Of a stretch of 5,242 nucleotides of DNA, positions 1 through 4,685 are shown piece by piece. The DNA lies in assembly GCA_016191305.1 (NCBI GenBank), contig JACPOX010000151.1, positions 1 through 5,242 on the forward strand. The letters are read 5' to 3'. Positions within the stretch are counted from its first letter, which is position 1; the number at the start of each line of letters is the position of its first letter. Source of the stretch: Legionella longbeachae (GTDB lineage: Bacteria; Pseudomonadota; Gammaproteobacteria; Legionellales; Legionellaceae). Under the pieces are notes generated by a model. It saw only the letters and a program-made list of their open reading frames with translations. It did no database searches and was not told the DNA's origin. Both the position numbers and the translations under genes were made by a program.

Positions 1-1544
1 CAGGCGGCACCATCTGCATATTGGGTATACGATAACCAATAACTCGCATTGGCATGCAACATAACCGCAAATGCTTTTCGTTGATTCCAACCTGGTGTTG
101 TGCTTAATAAGTAAAATGCGCGATTATAAACACCACTTGTAAAATGCACATCTAAACCTTCGTAATATTCATCAGCACTGTCGATAGAACAAAATGTTCC
201 CGGGGCTTTGCCATAACAGTCTTTACTGGGCCTGTCCATATAACGTAATGCTTCACCTTCCATTCGTAAAATTTCTCCACCAATCAACCAGGAGCTTTTT
301 CCACCGCTAAAGTACTCTGCTGTTTGGGCGGCCATATCTGAAAATGATTCATTTATACCCCCTGATTGCCCCCAATAATCTAAATTAGAATGCTGTTGGG
401 TAAAACCATGGCTGACTTCATGTGCACTAATACCTAATCCAGTTAATGGATAAAATTCTTTACCATCCCCAAAGGTCATTTCACTTCCATCCCAAAAGGC
501 GTTATCTAATTTTGGAAAATGTACATTCATACGCAAAATCATTTCCGATCCATCAGGATTAATTAAAGCAGGTACGTTGTACCATGTTTTATATAATTTT
601 TTTATTACTTGAGCTGCATACATTGCATCGTTCGCTGGTGAATAACCATCATTAATTTCATCAAAACTACCTGACCAATACACATCACCATGTGCTTCGT
701 CAGGGGCAAAACAGGGATAACTCATTACCTCATTTGTGACAACCTTTTTTACAATCGTTTCATCATTTTGCAAATAACAGAGATCATCTACACGTGTGAC
801 TGAGTAAGAAGGTAAATTTTCTGCAGCACCATCATAAGTTAATTTGCCCATTTTGAGGTTGCCACCCAATCCGCCACCCTGGACCTGTTCTTGACGTTTG
901 AGAGTTTTGATATCATTGCTGGATTGATAAATTTGAAACGTCACTGCATCGACTACATAAACAAATTTAGCGGGTAATACACCTTCTGCATAAGCTGGTA
1001 CATCAAAACGAATTTCATAGGCCCAATGCGCTGTTTGATGATTATCTATAAAAACAATCATTTCTGTTTGATAATTTTTCACTTTCATTTGATTGCGTTG
1101 AGTTTGATGTGATAAATAATTTTCAATTATTTTATTGGTTACTTTTTTTATTTGATTCTTTTCAAAAATAAATTGTGGGGTTTTATCTAAATCAAGATTC
1201 AATTGTTGATACAACTCACCATTCATGCTTTGCTGTTGACTTGATTGAGTCAATAAAGCTAATAATGTTTCTTTTATAGCCATTTTGGCCGGTACATGAA
1301 TAACTGCTTGGGCATTCTTGACCCGATACCCGCGAAAATATTCTTGCATGCGTATATGTGTCACCAGATTGTGATCAGTGTAACGATTAATCTCTTTAAG
1401 AAAAAAATCTGAGGACTTTTTTGATGCAGGTTGATTAATAAATGTTGATAAAATATTTGTTGGATAATCTTTTAAATCAAATAACTGTGCTGCGTAAAGA
1501 GGAGTGCCGAGTGTTAAAAAAAATGTAATGATTTTATATCGCAT
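1..1544 (-). CDS. Secreted zinc metalloprotease, M4 (thermolysin/LasB/ProA-like) family, 3' end cut by window
   Basis: This encodes a zinc endopeptidase made as a preproenzyme, exported, and matured by prodomain removal. It is open from 1544 to the left edge (514 full codons). Residues 1-18 look like a signal peptide (MRYKIITFFLTLGTPLYA, cut before AQ). Residues ~20-220 fit an FTP/PepSY-type prodomain. The mature enzyme probably starts just before GGGLGGN (223-229), a motif shared with pseudolysin (LasB). Zinc and catalytic residues are complete: HEVSH at 375-379 (H375, E376, H379), NESFSD with the third zinc ligand E399, and DVHFTSGVYN with H467 matching the thermolysin transition-state His. 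C256 and C278 fit the first LasB disulfide. The final partial codon begins TG, exactly where LasB has the Cys of its last disulfide, so about 30 residues are missing. The ATG at 1544 has an AAGGAA ribosome site (1550-1555). Legionella ProA (Msp) is the closest type I know, but orthology rather than paralogy cannot be settled, so no symbol is given. Confidence 0.94.
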   Translation of the reverse strand, partial: MRYKIITFFLTLGTPLYAAQLFDLKDYPTNILSTFINQPASKKSSDFFLKEINRYTDHNLVTHIRMQEYFRGYRVKNAQAVIHVPAKMAIKETLLALLTQSSQQQSMNGELYQQLNLDLDKTPQFIFEKNQIKKVTNKIIENYLSHQTQRNQMKVKNYQTEMIVFIDNHQTAHWAYEIRFDVPAYAEGVLPAKFVYVVDAVTFQIYQSSNDIKTLKRQEQVQGGGLGGNLKMGKLTYDGAAENLPSYSVTRVDDLCYLQNDETIVKKVVTNEVMSYPCFAPDEAHGDVYWSGSFDEINDGYSPANDAMYAAQVIKKLYKTWYNVPALINPDGSEMILRMNVHFPKLDNAFWDGSEMTFGDGKEFYPLTGLGISAHEVSHGFTQQHSNLDYWGQSGGINESFSDMAAQTAEYFSGGKSSWLIGGEILRMEGEALRYMDRPSKDCYGKAPGTFCSIDSADEYYEGLDVHFTSGVYNRAFYLLSTTPGWNQRKAFAVMLHANASYWLSYTQYADGAA

Positions 1545-1577
1545 ATTATTTCCTTATAATAATCCTTTAACGAAGGC

Positions 1578-1606
1578 ATTCTATTTTAATGTTGTCGCTT
1601 TCGCAA
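1578..1606 (-). promoter_or_regulatory. Putative sigma-70 promoter of the M4 protease gene
   Basis: Read on the minus strand, TTGCGA (1601-1606) and TAGAAT (1578-1583) are separated by 17 bases. They match the -35 and -10 consensus at four and five of six positions. The implied transcript starts near 1571, giving a leader of about 25 bases before the ATG at 1544. A 10-bp perfect palindrome, ATCAATTGAT (1644-1653), lies about 38 bp upstream of the -35 and could be a regulator site, but it is short and AT-rich. Confidence 0.5.
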
Positions 1607-1745
1607 TTCCTTATATTAAACGAAATTCTTAGGGGGTGTGACAATCAATTGATCTATTGCTAACACCGAAGCGGCATGTATAGAATAGCTACAGTACCAT
1701 TTCAATGGTTCCTCTTTAAATAACTCTCTTGGTTTTGAAAGAATT

Positions 1746-1768
1746 AAAAGAAATTTAGGGTCTAAATT
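1746..1768 (-). terminator. Weak AT-rich hairpin with T-run, possible displaced terminator
   Basis: On the minus strand a 7-bp perfect stem (AATTTAG/CTAAATT, arms 1762-1768 and 1752-1758) with a 3-base loop is followed by TCTTTT. The stem has only one G-C pair, so termination would be weak. It lies just beyond the left end of the IS remnant. It could once have terminated the minus-strand gene that now ends at 2353, before the element inserted between them. This is inference. Confidence 0.22.
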
Positions 1769-1800
1769 CAAAATTAACACGTTTGGTGGTTATTCCACAC

Positions 1801-1818
1801 CAATGGCATTCGGTTAAG
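1801..1818 (+). repeat. Left terminal inverted repeat of IS remnant
   Basis: CAATGGCATTCGGTTAAG is the exact reverse complement of 2331-2348. The outer neighbours (C at 1800, C at 2349) do not pair, which fixes the outer boundary. Just inside, AACTTT recurs in both ends but offset by about 6 bases, so the perfect repeat is 18 bp. Confidence 0.9.
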
Positions 1819-1866
1819 GAACTTTCATGATATATTTTGACCATTTTTAATGGTTAGAGACGTATT

Positions 1867-2109
1867 ATGTTGAAGGATGTAGGTAGTTATGGAAGATTTT
1901 TGGAGTCCCTACAAGCCACAATTGAAGAAATATGCTTGGATTTTGATAAAGTTTGGCAAACACGAAAACGGGTTATTACAACCCAATTTTTTGTAACTTT
2001 TATATTAAAGTTGGTTTTGAGCAAGAATAGCCAGGGTTATAAAATATTATTGAATGAACTTTGGGAAACGGTAGAATTTTCGAGGTTACAGCAACAACCA
2101 GTGAAATAA
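1867..2109 (+). pseudogene. Transposase N-terminal remnant (IS4-like), 80 codons
   Basis: The ATG at 1867 opens an 80-codon frame ending at TAA 2107-2109. It contains QTRKRVITTQFF (residues 31-42) and LKLVLSKNSQGYKILLNELW (47-66), a pattern I associate with the N-terminal DNA-binding part of IS4-family transposases in Legionella and Coxiella. It breaks off after QQQPVK, where a full enzyme would continue towards the catalytic domain, and none of the DDE residues are present. A short hairpin (CCATT/AATGG, 1841-1853) lies just upstream, and only a weak GAGA ribosome site precedes the ATG. It is most likely non-functional as a transposase. If translated, it could at most be a DNA-binding fragment that interferes with a full-length enzyme. 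Confidence 0.7.
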
Positions 2110-2131
2110 GTAACTTTAAAATCAATTTTAA

Positions 2132-2335
2132 AACTGTTTAGTGGTAGTCGGACGTAGCCTAGGAAAATTACTTTGTCCTGTTGGCAATGAAGATTTTGGC
2201 TTTTTAAGCAATATACTTAAGTGTATTTCAAGAGTGCGCCAGAAAATCAGACCCGGTCGTCACTCACCGAGACAATCAAGAAAGCCAATTAATAAATGGA
2301 AAAATAGCAGGGGTGTTAAAGTTACATATACTTAA
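2132..2335 (+). pseudogene. Transposase C-terminal remnant (IS4-like)
   Basis: This frame is open from 2132 (after a TAA at 2129) to TAA 2333-2335; its first usable start is GTG 2141. The distal part reads SRVRQKIRPGRHSPRQSRKP followed by INKWKNS. This is a basic, Pro/Ser/Lys-rich tail of the kind that ends IS4-family transposases. It lies in a different frame from the 1867-2109 fragment, so the two cannot form one product. The stop codon falls within the right inverted repeat. The joint between N- and C-terminal sequence lies somewhere in about 2100-2170. I see no convincing ribosome site at the GTG, so independent expression is unlikely. Confidence 0.6.
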
Positions 2336-2348
2336 CCGAATGCCATTG
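2331..2348 (-). repeat. Right terminal inverted repeat of IS remnant
   Basis: This is the exact reverse complement of 1801-1818. It ends 4 bp before the stop codon (TAA on the minus strand, 2353-2355) of the neighbouring minus-strand gene. Confidence 0.9.
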
Positions 2349-2352
2349 CCTT

Positions 2353-3108
2353 TTATCCACCCCCAAAACAAGCATCAAGCGTCACCGCTCTGCTCTTCGG
2401 CAGCCAATGACCATAACTTTCTCCATGCCAACGCTTAGTTTCTTCCAATTTGGCTTCAACAATCGGTTTTGTAATGCCTTTACGCTCAATCCAAGCAGCA
2501 CAGCGCTTTTTAATCTGGCCATAGGTAATCATTGCAGTATGAGCTTGTTCCTTAGATTTTCCATGATTTAAATAAAACATATAAATGCTGTAGTAAGTAT
2601 GGCCTTGCATGAAAAAATGGCCTAGCTTATCAGTACCAAAATAATAGTCATACATATTAATGGTTGGTGCCAGTCCAATGACAAAAAGTGGGGATTGCGA
2701 GAAAACGAGCCAATAAACGGTTTTCCAAGGCCAGCTTTCTTTATAAGTTATGGGTTTAGCTTGATGAGGTAAACGATGCCAACGCAACCAACGTGGAAAA
2801 CCCGGCCCTGTGTTTTTATAAATTAAATCAGCGAGATAGGCATCGTTACGGCGCGCTGCTAATTGAGATGCTGCATGCCGGCTATGCTCTGATTTTGGGA
2901 GAAGCATTTGAATTTCTGAATTGGTCTGAGCGATAACTTTTTCAAGTACCTCAAATAGTTTGTTACTTGCAAATGGCCCGATGTCTAGTAGCTCGCTTGG
3001 TGGAAGGGTAAATTGATCTGTTTCTTCTGCCTGAATTTCTTGTATCCCCAATATGCTAAACAATATAATTAAATAGAAGATCCTTGTACAAGCCATTGCA
3101 TTTTTCAC
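2353..3108 (-). CDS. Exported hypothetical protein with TDKLGHFF motif (YfiM/DUF2279-like signature)
   Basis: The protein has 251 codons from the GTG at 3108. It has a signal-peptide-like N-terminus (hydrophobic 11-21, likely cut near IQA/EE at 27-28), a helical region (45-95), a second hydrophobic stretch (131-149) and the motif TDKLGHFFMQGHTYY (159-173). DKLGHF-type motifs occur in YfiM/DUF2279-type envelope proteins of unknown function, so an envelope role is likely but the activity is unknown. The start is ambiguous. GTG 3108 is only 2 bases from AGGA (3110-3113), whereas the in-frame ATG at 3096 (MACTRIF) is 14 bases away and still leaves a signal peptide. A weak promoter, TAGACA (3153-3158) with TCTAAT 18 bases downstream, may serve it. 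The C-terminus (LDACFGGG) stops 4 bp from the IS end. Whether insertion altered the tail cannot be told from this sequence alone. Confidence 0.8.
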   Translation of the reverse strand: MKNAMACTRIFYLIILFSILGIQEIQAEETDQFTLPPSELLDIGPFASNKLFEVLEKVIAQTNSEIQMLLPKSEHSRHAASQLAARRNDAYLADLIYKNTGPGFPRWLRWHRLPHQAKPITYKESWPWKTVYWLVFSQSPLFVIGLAPTINMYDYYFGTDKLGHFFMQGHTYYSIYMFYLNHGKSKEQAHTAMITYGQIKKRCAAWIERKGITKPIVEAKLEETKRWHGESYGHWLPKSRAVTLDACFGGG

Positions 3109-3240
3109 TTTCCTGAGTCGAATACGATATTAGAATACAAAATCTTGTCTGCTGTCTAGAAAAAAAATTTCTAATTTAGTTAAAAGCTTTTGGTGACAGA
3201 AAATGTGTCATGCACTTGTAAGTGGGGACCCATTTCTTTA

Positions 3241-3270
3241 ATGGCAGCTCCACCCAATGTGGGCTGTCAT
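3241..3270. other. Strong imperfect hairpin in intergenic DNA
   Basis: ATGGCAGCTCCAC (3241-3253) pairs with GTGGGCTGTCAT (3259-3270). This gives 12 pairs, one of them G-T on the plus-strand transcript, with a single bulged T (3249) and a 5-base loop CCAAT. It is more G+C-rich than its surroundings. No T-run follows on either strand, so it is not a standard terminator. It lies about 135 bp upstream of the predicted omptin start site and about 130 bp upstream of the minus-strand gene. Its role is unknown. Confidence 0.5.
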
Positions 3271-3377
3271 GTACAGAGACATTTAATAGAGAACTAATTG
3301 TATTATCTAAGGTTTGTTTCTTCCATCAACAAAAAATTGTTTGATTAACGCCCCTGATGATCAAAATTCTTTAATAT

Positions 3378-3394
3378 TGATCTTGACAAGATCA
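3378..3394. promoter_or_regulatory. 17-bp perfect palindrome over the omptin -35, candidate operator
   Basis: TGATCTTGACAAGATCA is a perfect 8+1+8 dyad whose centre falls within the -35 hexamer TTGACA (3383-3388). A protein bound here would compete with RNA polymerase, so a repressor site is the simplest reading. A separate TGATCA (3358-3363) about 20 bp upstream repeats the half-site TGATC. Immediately before the palindrome, TTTAATATT (3370-3378) resembles the Legionella PmrA box as I recall it (cTTAATatT). That match is short in AT-rich DNA and remains speculative. Confidence 0.5.
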
Positions 3395-3411
3395 CTATGG
3401 CCCATAATAAT
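3383..3411 (+). promoter_or_regulatory. Putative sigma-70 promoter of the omptin gene
   Basis: A perfect -35 TTGACA (3383-3388) is followed after 17 bases by AATAAT (3406-3411), five of six matches to the -10 consensus. The transcript would start near 3418, leaving a leader of about 50 bases that contains the AGGA ribosome site at 3461-3464. Confidence 0.7.
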
Positions 3412-3470
3412 CCGTTTGTTTTTGGAAATCACTTTGCTGCAAGGATTGCCGGTTTTAACTAGGAAAAAAA

Positions 3471-4397
3471 ATGAAAAATAAAATAGTTATGTTGGCACTA
3501 ACTTCTTTATCCTTTACTTTAGCTCTCGATACTTATGCGGCTGAATACAGCATGAATGGTTTGTCACTAAGCTCATCATTAGGAGTTTTGTCGGGTAAGG
3601 CCCAAGAATTTGTTTATGACCCAGATACAGACGCTAAGCTGAGTCGGCTCGACTGGCGCATAAAAAATGCTGCCATAATAAATGGGGAATTGAATTACGA
3701 TTTCCTATCTTGGCTAAGTATTAATGGAAGAGGCTGGACAACTTTAGCAAAAAATACAGCCCCCATGGATGATTATGACTGGTTAAACCCAGAACAAAAA
3801 AAATGGACTGATTGGTCACATCATGAAAACACTCAGCTTAAATATGCCAATGAATTGGATTTAAGCCTAAGAGCTTGGCTTTTACAAGACCAAAGTTATA
3901 AGTTAGGTGTGGCAGCAGGTTATCAATGGAATTCCTTTAGCTGGTTAGCAAAAGGAGGTTGTTATGAATATAACAATGGTAACGACACAGGTTGTTTTCC
4001 TAAAAATGAACTAGGTATTGGATATCAACAAAAGTTTCGTGCTCCTTATGTGGGTTTAGCAGGGAAATATTTTATCAATAATTTTGAGTTTAATGCTCTT
4101 GTAAAATTTAGTGATTGGGTTTCAGCACAAGATCATGATGAACATTATGCCCGCAATTTAACTTTCATTGAACGCGGAAAAAACTCCAGATATTATGCCG
4201 CAACGCTTAATACTGGTTACTATTTCACCCAGAACACAAAAGTTTTTGTTGAAGGCTCGTACAATCATTATTCTAATGGAAGAGCTGATACTGAAATAAT
4301 CGATAATGATAGTGGAAGCCATCATTTTGACAGTAATGCAGCTGGTTTATCTAATCAAAACTATCTTGTTTCTGTTGGACTGAAATATCGTTTTTAG
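3471..4397 (+). CDS. Omptin family outer-membrane protease (OmpT/Pla/PgtE-like)
   Basis: This encodes a 308-residue aspartyl/histidine-type protease built as a 10-strand outer-membrane beta-barrel with the active site facing outside; omptins typically cut at basic residues of host peptides and proteins. ATG 3471 follows AGGA (3461-3464) by 6 bases. The signal peptide covers about residues 1-24 (cut near YAA/EYS). SLGVLSGKAQEFVYD (36-50), LDWRIKNAAII (60-70) and the C-terminal aromatic strand LKYRF match the family, as does the length. The catalytic pairs are present: D101 and D103 in MDDYDW (OmpT D83/D85), and D223 and H225 in DHDEHYA (OmpT D210/H212). Unusually, the LPS-contact positions Y134/E136/R138 of OmpT align with Y151/W153/S155, R175 with K188, and K226 with K237, so two charged contacts are lost. 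C164 and C175 could form a disulfide in an outer loop; OmpT has none. It is transcribed alone, from its own promoter to its own terminator. Confidence 0.95.
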   Translation: MKNKIVMLALTSLSFTLALDTYAAEYSMNGLSLSSSLGVLSGKAQEFVYDPDTDAKLSRLDWRIKNAAIINGELNYDFLSWLSINGRGWTTLAKNTAPMDDYDWLNPEQKKWTDWSHHENTQLKYANELDLSLRAWLLQDQSYKLGVAAGYQWNSFSWLAKGGCYEYNNGNDTGCFPKNELGIGYQQKFRAPYVGLAGKYFINNFEFNALVKFSDWVSAQDHDEHYARNLTFIERGKNSRYYAATLNTGYYFTQNTKVFVEGSYNHYSNGRADTEIIDNDSGSHHFDSNAAGLSNQNYLVSVGLKYRF

Positions 4398-4427
4398 AAT
4401 AATCGAAGTATATAGAATCGATGTCTT

Positions 4428-4461
4428 CTCAGCAGTTGATCCTAATCAACTGCTGGGTTTT
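4428..4461 (+). terminator. Rho-independent terminator of the omptin gene
   Basis: A perfect 11-bp stem, CAGCAGTTGAT/ATCAACTGCTG (4430-4440 and 4445-4455), with loop CCTA extends by T-G and C-G pairs (4428-4429 with 4456-4457). TTTT (4458-4461) follows directly. It begins 30 bp after the omptin stop. The T-run is short, but the stem is strong. It separates omptin transcription from the promoter at 4485. Confidence 0.8.
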
Positions 4462-4484
4462 GCATGGAAAAGAAAGTTTGTTTG

Positions 4485-4513
4485 TTGAAATATTAATCAA
4501 TTTGTGGTTTAAT
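4485..4513 (+). promoter_or_regulatory. Putative sigma-70 promoter of the right-hand gene
   Basis: TTGAAA (4485-4490) and TTTAAT (4508-4513) are 17 bases apart. They match the -35 and -10 consensus at four and five of six positions. The predicted start is near 4520, about 50 bases before ATG 4572. Confidence 0.6.
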
Positions 4514-4539
4514 AAATTGTGGGTCATTATGAACCACAA
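4502..4539. promoter_or_regulatory. Operator-like dyad plus extra half-site at the predicted start site
   Basis: TTGTGGGTCAT (4517-4527), a central T, and ATGAACCACAA (4529-4539) form an 11+1+11 dyad with one mismatch. A third copy of the half-site, TTGTGGTT (4502-4509), sits 15 bp upstream in direct orientation and is an exact inverse of 4532-4539. The sites overlap the -10 and the predicted transcription start, a position that suits a repressor. An RNA hairpin in the leader is the alternative reading. No known regulator is recognised. Confidence 0.5.
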
Positions 4540-4571
4540 CATAATTCAAATTCAAACTTAGGAGAATTATT

Positions 4572-4685
4572 ATGCAAGAGAAAAAAAATCTTTCAAATCA
4601 TCTGAATTCTTGTCCACATTCTAAAATGCTACAAAACAATACTAACCAGGACGGAGTTTATCCGAGCTGTCTTTTTACAGGCTAA
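4572..4685 (+). CDS. 37-codon 5' open frame with strong ribosome site
   Basis: ATG 4572 is preceded by AGGAG (4560-4564) at 7 bases, the best translation start in this part of the window. The frame ends at TAA 4683-4685 after 37 codons. The peptide (MQEKKNLSNHLNSC at its start) has no signal peptide or membrane segment and no family I recognise. Because a long frame (+1) overlaps it and continues to the window edge without its own credible start, this is most likely the true N-terminus of the broken downstream gene. A stand-alone small protein or leader peptide is possible. Confidence 0.4.
   Translation: MQEKKNLSNHLNSCPHSKMLQNNTNQDGVYPSCLFTG

Larger units (their letters stand above)
1801..2348. 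mobile_element. Internally deleted IS4-family-like insertion sequence (MITE-like, 548 bp)
   Basis: Perfect 18-bp terminal inverted repeats (1801-1818 and 2331-2348) bracket 512 bp. The interior holds the first 80 codons of a transposase-like protein and, in a different frame, about 60 codons resembling a transposase C-terminus. The central part that should carry the DDE catalytic core is gone. The C-terminal reading frame stops inside the right inverted repeat, as in compact IS elements. An intact relative would be expected at roughly 1.4-1.5 kb, so about 0.9 kb appears lost (inference). No clean target-site duplication is visible: the flanks share only an imperfect GTGG(A)ATAA-type match on the minus strand with an indel. 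The element cannot move itself, but with intact ends it might be moved by a full-length relative elsewhere in the genome. The IS4 assignment rests on recalled sequence style, not a search. Confidence 0.8.
3109..3470. other. Divergent intergenic region, 362 bp, with several dyads
   Basis: I see no gene here. The region lies between the divergent 2353-3108 and omptin genes and holds both their control regions. Besides the omptin promoter and the 3241-3270 hairpin (separate entries), it has TGACA/TGTCA arms (3194-3198, 3206-3210) and CACTT/AAGTG arms (3213-3217, 3220-3224). The clustering of small dyads between 3190 and 3275 is more than either promoter requires and could mark a small RNA or regulator sites, but no terminator-like T-run follows on either strand. 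Confidence 0.6.

Noticed and set aside
1634..1667. GGTGT/ACACC arms around the ATCAATTGAT palindrome
   Set aside because: The 5-bp arms over a 23-base loop and a short AT-rich palindrome are expected by chance. I kept only the palindrome as a remark under the M4 promoter.
1697..1710. ACCATT/AATGGT small hairpin upstream of the IS
   Set aside because: Six-bp arms in AT-rich DNA, with no T-run and no nearby gene end; nothing supports a function.
2141..2335. Independent 64-codon protein starting at GTG 2141
   Set aside because: It lies inside the IS remnant, has no ribosome site, and its sequence resembles the basic tail of a transposase, so it is a fragment.
1789..2360. Target-site duplication flanking the IS remnant
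   Set aside because: The two flanks share only a gapped GTGG(A)ATAA-like match on the minus strand, and an ungapped 12-bp comparison gives about half identity. This is not enough to call a duplication.
2345..2560. Frameshift within the C-terminal half of the TDKLGHFF gene
   Set aside because: The other minus-strand frames give no better continuation. The current frame still aligns loosely with the expected spacing (YGQ, then KGI, then KRWHG), so an intact frame is preferred.
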